A stretch of DNA of 64,000 nucleotides from Echinometra lucunter. Taxonomy: Eukaryota; Echinodermata; Echinoidea; Camarodonta; Echinometridae. A program made the position numbers and the translations under genes. The DNA is taken from NCBI GenBank assembly GCA_029962745.1, contig CM057154.1:33046424-33110423 (forward strand). Direction: 5' to 3'. The notes under the pieces are model-generated. The model did no database searches. It had not been told where the DNA came from and saw only the letters and a list, made by a program, of their open reading frames with translations. This document shows positions 28,101 to 38,806 of this stretch, piece by piece (position 1 is the stretch's first letter; each line of letters opens with the position of its first letter).

Positions 28101-29759
28101 TGATTCAAAGCTGCATGACAAATTACAGATGATTTGACTAAAATGAATTCTGTATGTCATTAATTTCTGCTTCTAAAAACACAAGTCTTCAAATCAAGAC
28201 TATATCCTTGCAGGCGAATGTCTGCAGCTTCAGTGCTTGTTTTTGTCCTTTCCTTGCCCAGAATCATGTTCAATATTTAATGACATATTTAAGCGGTTTC
28301 ACAAGTTCATAACACTGGCAAATGGGGTGAGAATTAGTCTACCTATACATACCCTTTATTTCACTTCACAAGAAACAAAAATACATAACATGAACCACTG
28401 AGTAAAAAAAAAAATAGGATGGGGGCCACCAAATCTTTTCAGATATATGATGATGCCACCTTCTTTTTTTACTTACAGATCTCTTGGTTATTTTTTCAGA
28501 GACGTGTCTGTAGAGCTTTTTTGAGCTCTAGATTAACTTGTTTATTTTCTCTGCAAAATTTCTGATCAGGACATCTAAGTGAGCACAAATTCCAGGTGAA
28601 AAATACAGGTATCTCTGTACTAATTTGATATCCTGATAGATTGATGTAATAATTTTTATAACCCACACTGATACTGGAATACATGCATAATCTATTGTTC
28701 CAGCAGTAAATCAACAATTACATGCAGATTTCAAGTGTTTTGTATACAAAATAATGATGTTAGGGCAACTCTAGTACACAAAGAATAAGAGATCTTGAAT
28801 AAACACCATAAATCTCAATGATCAAAATGAAGTTATTTTCAGGTATGATACCGAAGGAGACAATGCGCCTTCTGGAAAAGTAGTGGACTTCGGATCACCC
28901 TAAGGCAAAGAGATGAGTATGAAAGATCAGTAAGATCACGTTACTTTACATGTGCAAAATTTTGTACATGTAACCTCGTAATGCTAGCATACATTAAGAC
29001 TAAACATGATGTCCTTTATTTCCTGCTCTGTCATCTTTCAGTGTTTGAGCTGTACGGCTCGTCAAATGTGTAAGCATTTTTCAATGTTATCTTGCAGTGG
29101 TGCAGAAATTATCATCACAACTCTCAATGACACAGTCCCAGAAAAGACAATACAAGTTTATTCAATGGCATGAGTCATGAAGGAATCGTTTGATGAATTG
29201 TAGGCTACTAAAATGCTACACATAGGGTGGTTCTACAATTGTATTGTTGTTGCAGCCTACTTCAAATTATTTACCGCGTAATATTGGGCATTGTTTGCAC
29301 TAAGCTTCTGTGCCCTTGAATAAGACTGTATGTTCAGTTTCATGTATGGTATTTGGTTTTGACAGGAAAAAAAAAATACACACACGATGAAGTATGAATA
29401 CAACCAAGCGTGTCTGCCAAAATAAGGGGAAAACACTGTCCATGATGAAAATAACTCGCAACATCTGCAATTTCCAGACATCAACTCAGCAGGAAATCCA
29501 ATAGCCTTGTATGTACATGTAATGGAATGTATGAACATAATAATAATATGAGCTACATCTAAACATTGTTTCTGTAGATAAGACAGTAGATCAGATTGGC
29601 CTTTAAATTTTTTGAAAGTTCCCAACAAAACTGTTTCATAGTAAGTTGACATCATACCTTTGATATTAAGTCATCATGATTTGCCAGGTGAGCCCGGCAG
29701 TGGATACAGCTATACCTGCGATGGCAGTTGGGCAGGTAGGCCTGGAATGTCTTCACCAT
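10064..29759 (-). CDS. YPEL: Yippee-like (YPEL) zinc-binding protein, four coding exons
   Basis: Joined exons 29759-29658, 21462-21419, 13953-13845 and 10159-10064 give 351 nt, 116 residues plus stop. All junctions have GT-AG sites and compatible phases (0, 2, 0). The product follows the Yippee signature throughout: C18-x2-C21, x52, C74-x2-C77, plus G41, L45, N51, G65, the G82-W83-x-Y85 motif, K96 and E103 at family spacing. Family knowledge: these are small, very conserved proteins with a zinc-binding Yippee fold, linked to the centrosome, nucleolus and growth control; biochemical function is poorly defined. The sequence is closest to the YPEL1-4 group as I recall it, not YPEL5. The start chosen is the ATG at 29759, in a strong context (A at -3, G at +4), giving an N-terminus three residues shorter than vertebrate YPEL1. 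Odd point: residue 76 is Cys, where relatives usually have Asn, giving C-E-C-C at the second knuckle. Confidence 0.96.
11183..11592 (-). mobile_element. piggyBac-like MITE, copy 1
   Basis: Ends are TTAACCCATTCGTGACAG and the inverted match CTGTCACGAATGGGGTAA (second TTAA changed to GTAA). TTAA plus CCC tips are typical of piggyBac-type elements. The element is 410 bp, without transposase. It contains a 91-codon ORF (11458-11183, minus) shared with other copies, whose final codons and stop come from the TIR and TTAA. Confidence 0.85.
12529..12948 (+). mobile_element. piggyBac-like MITE, copy 2
   Basis: Flanked by intact TTAA on both sides, with TIRs TTAACCCATTCGTGACAG and CTGTCACGAATGGGTTAA; 420 bp. 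The shared ORF (12663-12899) is shortened by a stop before the 3' TIR. It lies 0.94 kb from copy 1 in inverted orientation. Confidence 0.88.
13845..13953 (-). CDS. YPEL: YPEL coding exon 3 (residues 49-85)
   Basis: A 109-nt exon between TTTTCAG and GTAAGTA. It completes Val49 and encodes [12 protein letters not shown] onward to LGWKY. It carries the second zinc knuckle C74-E-C-C77 and the GWxY motif. Ser70 and Cys76 replace residues that are usually Ala and Asn in vertebrate YPEL1-4. Confidence 0.95.
14001..14205. repeat. Two-copy 110-bp tandem repeat
   Basis: CAATATCAGTGACAATAATA at 14001 and CAATATTAATGACAATAATA at 14111 each lead into CACACAAATGATATCACAC and AATAATCATAT. Confidence 0.85.
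15007..15425 (+). mobile_element. piggyBac-like MITE, copy 3
   Basis: Left end TTAACCCATTCGTGACAG is intact; the right end CTGTCACGAATGGGTAA has lost one T of TTAA. 419 bp. The shared frame is open over 15093-15398 because the usual upstream stop (TGA in ATC-TGA-AAT) is TGC here. Confidence 0.87.
17690..17845 (+). mobile_element. Probable LINE or SINE 3' tail
   Basis: ATGTACTCGCGTATCCCGG and GAGATTAGATTCAATAAAC are followed by an (AAACT)n-like tail with AATAAA. A 5-base microsatellite tail is typical of some non-LTR elements. Confidence 0.4.
18548..18586. repeat. Perfect 17-bp hairpin
   Basis: GGAAATGAAAAACCC and GGGTTTTTCATTTCC flank a 5-base loop (AAACA), with two more A-T pairs outside. 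It lies in YPEL intron 2. Confidence 0.85.
21419..21462 (-). CDS. YPEL: YPEL coding exon 2 (residues 35-48 and part of 49)
   Basis: A 44-nt micro-exon between CTTTCCAG and GTAAGT encoding [14 protein letters not shown] and two bases of a Val codon. It supplies the conserved G41 and L45 of the Yippee signature. The exon is too short to be found by ORF length alone; family identity and splice phase place it. Confidence 0.95.
21697..22039. mobile_element. TIR element with about 40-bp ends
   Basis: Left TAAAGGTGAGTTCAAATA, then GAGGCGACATTGTG; right, read inverted, TAAAGGGGTGTTCAGATA, then GAGGCAACACTGTG. 343 bp, no transposase. It lies just upstream (in transcript sense) of YPEL exon 2. Superfamily is unclear; a target duplication was not found. 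Confidence 0.75.
22872..23366 (+). mobile_element. TIR element with TTAAAGGCATTGG end, copy 1
   Basis: Left end TTAAAGGCATTGGCTAAC and right end GTTAACCAATGTCTTTAA; 495 bp. It shares its length with 27265-27745 in inverted orientation. It holds CpG-rich segments including GCGCATGCGC at about 23150, an exact palindrome of NRF1-site type. Confidence 0.8.
23699..23906. mobile_element. Small Tc1/mariner-like MITE
   Basis: Left TACCACTGTCAAACCTGCTA and right, inverted, TACAGTGAAACCTGTATA; both end in TA. 208 bp. The rest is partly symmetric (GACCACC... / ...GGTCTTTAT). No coding content. Confidence 0.7.
24371..24555. mobile_element. Short hAT-like MITE, second copy
   Basis: Same family and orientation as 45182-45370: CAGGGAAAAAAATACACG at the left end, TAATTTTTTCCCTG at the right, AAAAAGAGCCCTGGAAAAC inside. 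The flanking 8-mers (AAGAACTG, AAGTAAAG) agree only partly, so the duplication has decayed. Confidence 0.8.
27265..27745 (-). mobile_element. TIR element with TTAAAGGCATTGG end, copy 2
   Basis: Inverted copy of 22872-23366: it starts TTAAGGCATTGGTTAAC and ends AGCCAATGCCTTTAA. The NRF1-like CpG palindrome of copy 1 is GTGTGCATGGC here. Short ORFs inside are not conserved between the copies. Confidence 0.8.
29658..29759 (-). CDS. YPEL: YPEL coding exon 1 (residues 1-34)
   Basis: Starts at ATG 29759 and encodes [12 protein letters not shown] onward to ...LISK, including the first zinc knuckle C18-I-H-C21. The donor is AAG|GTATGA at 29658/29657, phase 0. The frame stays open upstream to a TAG at 29994-29996, with one other in-frame ATG about 25 codons upstream. 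The family's conserved start supports the downstream ATG. Confidence 0.95.
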
Positions 29760-30353
29760 CTTGCCTGTCTTAGAGGTACTGTGTCCGAGGAGCTTGGAGC
29801 AGTTTAGCGCCCCCACAGAGCCGCACATGCAATCTCGCTCGGCTCCCCACCACCAAGATGAGAGTAAGCTGCCGATGATGGGCACCGAAGCGCAGCGATG
29901 GGCGGGAACGGGTGGCGATGCCGTGGTGGCCTCCGGGTGAAAAGACACTCTTCTACACTCTGAAGAGTTGGTGACTGAATGAAGCAGCCTCACCTAAGAC
30001 CAGATGAGACTTTGTTTGTGCTGGAGAGTAAACTCAGATGAATCTTAAGACGATGTAGCGCGAGATGTTAAGGATGCTGGATAGGGATGGAAGATGTGAT
30101 AGAAGTGATGGATGCTTTCATTTAGGATTCAGTGTCCATCGGGGATGATGAGGTTCTCCTCTTCTCTTGACTCCCTTTGCAGGGAAGTTCTGCTCGCTGA
30201 GGGACATGGGATGACGGGTTGCCACGGAGACTCAAGAATCACGCCCGCCAAGCTTTCAAAATACGCAGGAGAAATGCTCTGATGACATGCAATCATGAAG
30301 AGATAGATGCGTCAGGCAGGCTCACGGTGTCAGAGCCAGAAATGAGTCGCTTT
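29760..30353 (-). promoter_or_regulatory. Candidate YPEL 5' UTR and upstream exon sequence
   Basis: This stretch is visibly richer in G, C and CpG than the surrounding AT-rich introns. On the minus strand a strong 3' splice site (pyrimidine tract, then ATCCACAG) sits at 30354, so the start-codon exon may run from 30353 to 29658 with a 5' UTR of about 594 nt and an additional non-coding exon further upstream. No TATA box was identified. The exon boundary is inferred from splice signals alone. Confidence 0.45.
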
Positions 30354-31008
30354 CTGTGGATAGGATGCAAAAAAAGAAAATGAATACATACAAGAAAATT
30401 TATAATTAAAAAAACAAAGACAAGGGCACCATAATGAAAGACAGACAGACATTGTCAACATCTGCATTGTTATTATAGAACAGGCCCCCTGAAAAGCAGG
30501 TTATTCTTACATACCCTTGCAACTTGGGCAGATAAAATTAATTTTACCCCAGTTAATGATTATCTTTGAAAAATCATTTTTGGCACATAAAGAAGCCATT
30601 CAAGAATACAATAGAATGAACACATATGCTTTTTTAAATTGTTTTTATGCAGATGAATACCCTCAATTTCAAGTGTTAGCCTACATGTTGATAGCACTTA
30701 CATGTATGTAGTGGGTAAGTAACTGTATGAAACAAATTATATAACAATTACCTTCCCATTTCACATACATGTAGACAACCATCAGACCACGATTTCTACA
30801 ATGAGACGACATCAAGTGACCACTAACAAATTTGTGCAAACAAAATAATGCCATTCACTGAATGATCCCACTTTTTCAATCACCGAAAATGACTCCCTTA
30901 CATGTACATTGTGAATTAAAATGATGAGTCGCGATGTAAAATACATGCAGGCATGTACATGTATGCTTTACAAAATATATCATCCTTATTTTCTACTGTA
31001 CATGTATG

Positions 31009-31379
31009 CATGGTTCTCGCCAGTACATAACACCCATGGTTCTGATACCATGCGTACAGGATTTCAGACAAAGAAGAACCATGTGTGAAATTACTGCACC
31101 ATGCGTGGCAACAAGGGTAAAAAAAAAATTGGAGTATATATTCCTAACAATAATGATAAATGCCACAGATTGTTTTGCTTTTTGGCAATGTACATGTATT
31201 TTTACTATAATGCCATTAGTAGATAACTCCTGCTTATCAAGAAGTATTTTTCATCCTTTTGCCATAGCATATACTGCTGCCACACCTAACTTTAGGTGTT
31301 ATTCCGTAAAACTTCCGAAAATTACGCGCTTTGCGCAGAGGGGGAACCATATGTGGATTTTTTTCTAGTGAGAACCCTG
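31009..31379. mobile_element. hAT-like MITE with perfect 8-bp target duplication
   Basis: Tips CATGGTTCTCGCCAG and, inverted, CAGGGTTCTCACTAG. The flanks are CATGTATG at 31001-31008 and CATGTATG at 31380-31387, an exact 8-bp duplication as made by hAT transposases. 371 bp, no transposase. The 120-codon ORF starting at 31006 lies almost wholly inside it and is taken as chance. Confidence 0.85.
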
Positions 31380-31387
31380 CATGTATG

Positions 31388-34300
31388 TACTAAACATATC
31401 AGTAGAAATCTGATTATGATACATGTGCAGTTCAACATGTACAGTTGAACACAAACAGATACTGCAGTGCAGTCCATCTTTCTCTCTCTCTCTCTCTCTC
31501 TCACTCATTCGTTTGTAACACTTCCCTGTTTGTAGTCCCTGTACCCCTTGCATGTAAATACTTGGCATTCGCGGTTGCAACTTGATCCTCCGTTCATTTT
31601 GGAGGAAATCAAAGACAACATTGCCACATGAAGGGCAACAATGTTAAATCATACTAAATACTGCAACAGACTGCCATGAGCCATGCAGAAATACAATGCA
31701 GTGCAAAATTTCAAGAAACATGCTTATGTCATCAGACTGAATTTGACATTGCTCAGCCTTTTGATTTCACACATATTGCATTCTTTTATGAAAGGAATCT
31801 TTCTGTGACTGTTCTGCAGTTGAAGTGACTGTTTTACAACTGGGGTGCCTGCATCCTTCTGGATGTGGACAGTTCAATTGAACATGATATTATGAAGAAA
31901 ATTTCTGTTTTGAGCATGATGGTGGTACATTCAAAGTTTACAATTTGTTTAGAACAGCAGTATAGCATCAGTAAGCTGATAAAACTTTCAGCAAGAAAAT
32001 ATCTATCATTTCAATTAGTCACGCAAGAATATTATATGATCTACACCTTGTAAAAATTGAAGAACTACGGGAAAATCTGATAATACCCTCTCTACTACAG
32101 GAAATTTTTCATTTTTAGTTGAGGCTACCTAGCTGAGATTTGGAACGATCTCTGGAGACAAGATATGGCCATAGCCTTGCTGACATTTGGATTGCTTGTG
32201 AGTTACGGAAACATGTACACCATAGCACTTTCTGCATGTAAGGCACTATGATTAAATAAAGCTGCCCGTTCCCGTACTAAAATATTAATAATGTACCTCA
32301 TTACAGGATGATTTTATGGAACAGTTCGCTAGGATAGGCTTTCCAATAGAGATATTATAGATACCATCTCAAGGTAAACGAGCATGCCTTGCTTCATTAG
32401 TCAAATGCCCTCCCTGGGACACATAGACATACATTATTAGCTATTAGCCAGGATATAGACAATGCTAGACTACATATTCTGACCATTTTCTGACAAGACA
32501 GCACTGGTTTGATATTAGCGCTTTTTAGCAAGTTAATGAGTGGGTCATTAATTAGACAAATTTATTCGAACTGAATTAGTATTCAATACATTAACAATGC
32601 ACTTCCATTCAAATAAATCATAAAATTAAAACAAATCTGTGAGCTACATGTACATGTAGGAGTTATTGAAGTAAGGTGCATAGCAAATTTTGGCCCAAGT
32701 GTACTTTCTCACCAGGCTGTTAAAAAGTTAATAACTGTTCACCAGCCTAAAAAGCCAACATGCTACAGAGAAAATCAAAGATGAAAACATCATATTCCAT
32801 TTAAGAATTGTTAAATTATTCTGAGACAGTTGTAAAATTGTATGAAGTATAGAGACTACAAAGGTGCAGTGTTGGCATGGCAGTGTAAGCTGGTCTTGCA
32901 GTGTTTTCCCACTAGACAAACGTTAGGTTACAGCTCTACATCGCAGCTATTGAGGTTTGTGGATGAGATGACGACACTCACCCTGTAAGTTTCTTGTTTA
33001 CAACAATAGTCTTCATATCAGACCCAATATTCTGTAAATGTCCAATGTTCCTTATGATCCATTCAAGTGAAGTACCATATAGGTGATTTTTTAATTCAAT
33101 ATGGAACTTAGTAGTACCAATAGAAACAAAATTAATTTAAACGACTACAATTTCAAAAATGAAGGAAAGAACAATCATGAATCAATGATTCTCATTTAGC
33201 ATTTTAAATGATCCCTTGTAACCATGCATGGCCACAGTTCTATGCAATATCATGAAGAGCTACACACACCATGCTACTATCATATAAATAGAGTGATTTG
33301 AGGTGGTTCCTTCTTTCGATGATTCCATATGTTCACATATTAGTACCAATTTGAGTAAAATATTGTTCACAACAAAGTTTGAATTCACTTTTCCATTTCC
33401 AATAAGATCACTACAAAGTTACACACAGTGAGAAATACAATACAGGGCCTACATGTACATGGGCTTGTATGACCTTCAGGTATGGTAGTACAAAAAATAA
33501 AACCCACATACAGTAAGATTTTCCCCATCCCCACAAATACTAGAGGCACTTCAATTAAATCATACAGAGCCATGAAGCTGTGTGCCCCCCTCCACTGACC
33601 ACCCCCCCCCCCCCAACACACATATTCACTCACAGGCACACAAGCAATAACCATCACACAGTATACCTCTGAACAAGACTAGTCCCTATATGAGGTGCAT
33701 TATCATAAATCTATGGAAATTCCCTTTGTTGCTATCCCAGCAAGGCCCGCATATCCACGCATATATCCACTAATCCACGCAACAGTTCAATGCTCTGCTG
33801 TTCCCTCGCTAAATGTACAATGTAGCCATGCACTCTCACCTACTGATACTGGAGGCTGAGCTGTGTCTGCCTGTCATAGATACAATTTAATCATGCACTG
33901 TGTATAAACATACTGTAAATAATCAGACAGAACGGCTGAGTGTATACATAGCATATCGTTTCCACTTCCTGTGCAGCAAAACACCTTTAGGCCTACAAAC
34001 TTAATAATTGAAATGTTGCATGGCCTTTTTTTACCAAGAGCATAATTCAGAGGACTTTTCTCCTTATATATATTTCCTATAATACAGTGTACTTTGAATT
34101 TGCATCTTTCTTAAAGGGGGTACCCAATGCTGAAATAATGTTAGTTCATTTAAAAGAGCATGATTTTATTAGCAGAAAATCATCTGCCTAAATTTTTTTT
34201 TTGAAAGTTGTGTTGCCACGGAAACCCCCATATGTGGCAAGATTTCAGGATATTTTTAACCCCTCAGCTGTGACCCAGTTTCAACTGGGTACCCACTTTG

Positions 34301-34393
34301 ACGGTCAAAATTTATGCCTCCGCCATTGCCAGATAGGAAATATATGGCACATTCATGTTGAATTTTCTATTTTCATGTATAAAATAACATCTT
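31388..34393. other. No gene seen
   Basis: AT-rich. A (CT)n run lies at 31480-31501 and a C-run at 33602-33614. Nothing else was recognised. Confidence 0.6.
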
Positions 34394-35084
34394 TGATCTT
34401 GTGACCTCCAAATGTAATGGGACTATTGAGACTTCCATATGCATACATGAGCCAAGTTTGGAGATGAACCATCACAGAGTTGTTAAGTTATTGCAAGAAC
34501 AAGCAATTTTCCTGTATATAATGACCTCTATGACCTTTGACCTTTAACCTTGGGACCCAAAAATCTATTCACATCATTGTCCCTCCCATATGCATACATG
34601 TGCCAAGTATGAAGCTGCTCCATCAAATGGTTTTTGAGTTATCGCGAGAATGGACCATTTGTATGTACATAATGACTTCTATGACCTTTGACCTTTGACC
34701 CCCAAATCTAATTAGATCATTGTACCTCCCACATGCATACATAAATCAAGTTTGAAGTTGATCCATCAAATGGTTGTTGAGTTATCGTGAGAATGAACCA
34801 TTTCTATGTACATAATGACCTCTATGACCTTTGACCTTTGACCTTGTGACCCCAAAATCTAATCAGATCATTGTCCCTTCCATGTGCATACATGAGCCAA
34901 GTTTGAAGCCAATCTGTCAAATGGTTTTTAAGTTATCGCGAGAACAAACCATTTTTATGTGTATTATTACCTCTATGACCTTGACCTTTGACCTTTGACC
35001 TTGATACTCCAAAATCTAATCAGATCATTGTCCCTCCCATATGCATACACAGCCAAGTTTGAAGTTGGTCTGTCACACAGTTCT
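34394..35084. repeat. 151-bp tandem array with TGACCT direct repeats
   Basis: About 4.6 diverged units. TATGACCTTTGACC recurs starting at 34531, 34682, 34825 and 34976 (spacings 151, 143, 151; the 143 lacks an 8-base TTGTGACC). Each unit also has CCATATGCATACAT, CCAAGTTTGAAG and a GAGTTATCG-like block. The core TGACCT-T-TGACCT-T-TGACC is a set of half-sites with one-base spacing. A dispersed relative lies at 56450-56600. Confidence 0.88.
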
Positions 35085-35465
35085 TATTTTCTTACATTTT
35101 CTAGTAAATTACTCTCGGCTTACACATATTCTAACCCCATAGTCAATGTACATGTACGGGGTGTATGTTCAGAAGAATTGCTTTTGACATAACATACTCT
35201 ATGGGGTGAGAAAATGTGTAACTTTCAAGAAAATTGAGAAAATGTGAAATTTCATGTACAAAGTGAATGGAGAGCTGCTTGCATATGATGTCATCAGTGT
35301 TGCCAATTTGCAGAGCTGAGAGTAATTTACTAGAAAATGTACAAGTAAATGAGTGTAATTTTCTTATTCTTTGACCAATTTTGCTCATTTCTTTTTTAAA
35401 ATGCTGTTCACATTCATCTCCTTTTATTGAAACAGTGAAACTTCTGGGGTGGACTTTCCCTTTAA
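35085..35465. mobile_element. Foldback MITE, left-truncated copy
   Basis: Ends on the right with GGTGGACTTTCCCTTTAA, and matches the right arm and centre of the 43063-43628 element. The left arm is cut at about 35085, directly where the 151-bp tandem array stops. The minus ORF 35517-35143 is only arm sequence. Confidence 0.8.
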
Positions 35466-37087
35466 GACCAAAGAATAAAAAATAATCTACTAATTGCAGC
35501 TTCATCCATAAAGGCAAGATCTACATGTACTGTATGTCTTGTTATAAAGGTGCATTAAATGATAGCAGCAGTTAATTAAAGCAGGGAATATTTCCCTGAT
35601 TAAAAGCTAAGCTTGTGGTGAAGAAAGAGATTTAGAGCCTATCATGAAAGATTAATCATTAAACATGTGCACTTACATGTACCCTCACCACAAATTACTA
35701 AATTGAGGGATCAGGTTTCAAATGGTCATCTATAAAGTACTTAAGGCCCATCAAAGCTAATGCTCATATTTAGAATTAATGAGGGAAGAAATTATATTCC
35801 ACAATGAGTTAATATTTTACATAGAATCAATAAACCTAAATTAAACACATTTTAGTTTATGGGGGAGAAAACGCTTGTCCCAGTTCAGAGCCAGACCTTT
35901 TAATAATTGATGCAAAGATACAGGTTTGAATGATAAATGACTCATCATAAAATTAACACTAAGGGCATCTGAAGGACTTGACAAAGAACTACCAATATGA
36001 GTGAGAGTGTGAGGGTGTGAGGGAAAGAGAGAGAGATGGATGGTAACGGGGTAAAAAGTAACAGAGAGAGAGAGAGAGAGAGAGAGAAAAAGAAAGTATG
36101 ATCTTATAATACCAAATTTTTATTCTGCTGCAAGAGCAACAACTTAAAGTTTGTACTTAGGTTGGATAAGTTATGGTGCAAAAGGTATTTTGATCTAAAT
36201 GTTTTCCTTTTCATTTCAAGTACAGTCTCATTCGATCTTAATTACAAGTATATATACACTGTACCTGTAACCATAGTGTTCATTTAACCAAGATGTCTGT
36301 GTTGTGCCACTGATTAATGAAAATGGTGGCCTTGTTTTTCCAACTCTGCAATAAATTGACCCACAATCATATTCTCCTTGAGATGCATGTAAAATGCATG
36401 CATGCATTTTATCTTAATGCATTACAGTATCATAAAGCTACATGTTCATGTATAAACGGTAAGCTTTGCCGTATTACAAGTTGAATCGTATGCTGATGTA
36501 CATGTAGGCCTTAATGGCACGAAGGTATGTTCATGGTAACACTAATCAATACTTTGCAATATATAAGAAGCTACTGTCAGTGCCTGTACATCAACATGCA
36601 CACTGTAATTGGATGGTCTGGCATACATGTAGAGCAACACGCACTACATCCATACAAGTAAAATATACACACGTAGGCCTCTATGTAATTTATATTGATA
36701 AGAGGAGATCTAGCATCCTGATATTACCACTCACCATCATTCAATTACAAGTTATTTCATCACGTCGTCATCTATAAACATTGAACACTCAATCATGAAT
36801 AATTGATGAGTTTATAATGTGGCATATGGCATGGCACGTGATACTTGAACTCATCAACTTATTACTATTCCACCTACACTTTAATTCAATAAGAATTCAT
36901 CTAGACATGTAAACCGTTTGCAATGATGGAAACTGCTCACGTTTCACTATTTGTTGTTGATGTTGTTTCATGCAAAATATTAACTGAATTTTTTTTTAAA
37001 AATGGAAATACTACAAAAAATTGTGCATGACATGTTTTCTTCTTTTTTGTTTTTTATGTAAAATATTAACTGAATGTTATTTCTTTT
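35466..37087. other. No gene seen
   Basis: (GA)n at 36062-36087 and a perfect 20-bp palindrome AAAATGCATGCATGCATTTT at 36391-36410. ORF 36514-36777 has no support. Confidence 0.6.
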
Positions 37088-37468
37088 TTAACCCATTTGT
37101 GACAGAGGTCCACATTTTGTGGTTTGGCCTAATATCTTTTAATGCAAAGCCCTAAAAATCATACGAAATACATGAGCAGAAAGAGCAAAAAATTCTACAC
37201 AATTGATGCTGAAATTTTTTTAAAGGAAAATAAGCATTAAAATCCTTAAATTGGCAATGTGATAGAAAGTCTAAAATCACCATTTTCCCCTGCAAATCGG
37301 CAACTTTTTGACTTATCATCATAATTTCTGTCAATTTATATTCATTTCTGATACATGACGTTTTATAAATAAAATGTAGCAATAAAATGAAAATGTTGGT
37401 GTTGCCAATTTGAAGAATAAAAGCTGATCAAATTAGGCTTTAAATAATTCCTGTCACGAATGGGTTAA
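37088..37468 (-). mobile_element. piggyBac-like MITE, copy 4
   Basis: TTAA on both sides, TIRs TTAACCCATTTGTGACAG and CTGTCACGAATGGGTTAA, 381 bp. A deletion near 37201 relative to the other copies removes part of the middle and shifts the shared frame. Orientation matches copy 1. Confidence 0.87.
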
Positions 37469-38310
37469 TGGAAAAATAATAAAATTGTGTACGATCTTTT
37501 CTTACGTTAATTCATTAATGTCATTGTGGACAGACTGGGAATTCACATCATTAATATGAATACTGGCTGAACATGAATACATGAAAGCTACTCAGCTATT
37601 ATGTAACATCAGTGAGAAATGCAATATACACTACAGACTCGGCAATGTTCCCACATCTAAAAATAATCACCCTGCTATCTTTAGTCTGTACATGAACATG
37701 GATTGAGACATATCATAGTATGGAAGAATCCATACAATGAAAGCACTAGAAACCTAACATATGTTACCCTTAGGCATTTTATAAATTAAGATGCTTAATA
37801 TAGATTGAATAATTACTCCAGCCAGACAATACTGATAGCCTATATTAGATGGGGTAATTACGTAGGACAATGCCAACAGAAGGTGGTGGTACGGTCAGTT
37901 AATTATGCACAGACAAAAGGCTAGCTGAAATCACAAGCTGGAGCGGTGAACAAAGAAGTTGCCATGGCAATAGACCATTCAAAAATTCACCTCATAATTA
38001 CAATCAACTTCAACCTTTCTTCATCCACTCTGCCATCAATTTCCATGTAAATCCAATTCTGCAATAACAAGTGTCTACTTTAAAATATGGAAGTACATGA
38101 ATACTGAATGTACATGTAGTACATGTACATGGCATCTTTTTTTATACATGCAATTGCAGTCCAGCTCTGCATAGAAAAAGTAGATCCATACACCATTATG
38201 AACATTTAATAAAAGTAATAATTGAATTCATAGGGTGCTCTATATGGGCATTTCTAAGCACATGAAGTTTGTGCTCCCTCAACCTCCTGATTTTGCATGT
38301 TCTTTACAAT

Positions 38311-38636
38311 AAGCGCTTTCACACCTACCCAAATGAAAAAATACCCGTAAATTACAAGAACCTGTGGTCAGGCCCCAAAATACCTGGTAATTACTTCGTG
38401 CATTTCACATCTCCCTGAACCAGACCTCTCTAGGAAAGTTCTTGTAATTTTACAGTTCATGCGCTAGTGTTTGATGGGATAGAACTTAAAAGTTCTCATA
38501 ATTTGCTTTCACATGGCAAATATCCCTGTGACTTTGGAGAAACTAAACTACAGGTATTTTTCTTTGGGGATATTATGAGTACTTTCAGTTCACACTGGCA
38601 AAATACTGGTATTTTTTCCAGTAGGTGTGAAAGCAC
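38311..38636. mobile_element. TIR element, GCTTTCACACCTACC family, copy 1
   Basis: Ends AGCGCTTTCACACCTACC and GTAGGTGTGAAAGCAC; 326 bp. Shares blocks with 40297-40470 (ATATCCCTG/AATCCCTGCGAC, TTTGGAGAAA, GGGGATATTATG, TTCACACTGGCAAAATAC). Confidence 0.78.
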
Positions 38637-38806
38637 ATGAGATGCTAGCTGACGATGGGATATTTTTCCTACATGTATTACTTTGTGATTCCCATTACTT
38701 AAAATGTTTGCAGAAATTAATTATTTTTTAATCTATACTTTCTCCATAAAATTCTGTGATACAAAAACAGATAATGTATGGACCTCTTGCTTTCAGCTAC
38801 TTTTTT

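Larger units (their letters stand above)
21463..29657 (-). other. YPEL intron 1
   Basis: An 8.2 kb intron. It holds five short TIR elements: 21697-22039, 22872-23366, 23699-23906, 24371-24555 and 27265-27745. The stretch 24556-27264 and the stretch 27746-29657 are AT-rich with no recognisable gene or repeat. The longest ORF here (29257-29655, minus) begins next to the exon 1 donor and looks intronic. Confidence 0.85.

Noticed and set aside
29257..29655. 132-residue minus ORF next to YPEL exon 1
   Set aside because: It begins inside the intron just after the GT donor and has no similarity to the Yippee family.
29760..29993. N-terminal extension of YPEL to the upstream end of the frame
   Set aside because: No ATG opens it at 29993 (the codon is GTG), the residues have no counterpart in the family, and the ATG at 29759 has a strong context.
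31006..31368. 120-residue plus ORF
   Set aside because: It lies within the hAT-like MITE, has no domain, and shares its start with the TIR.
35143..35517. 124-residue minus ORF similar to ORFs at 43140 and 43369
   Set aside because: The similarity is that of the foldback element's arms and not of a protein family.
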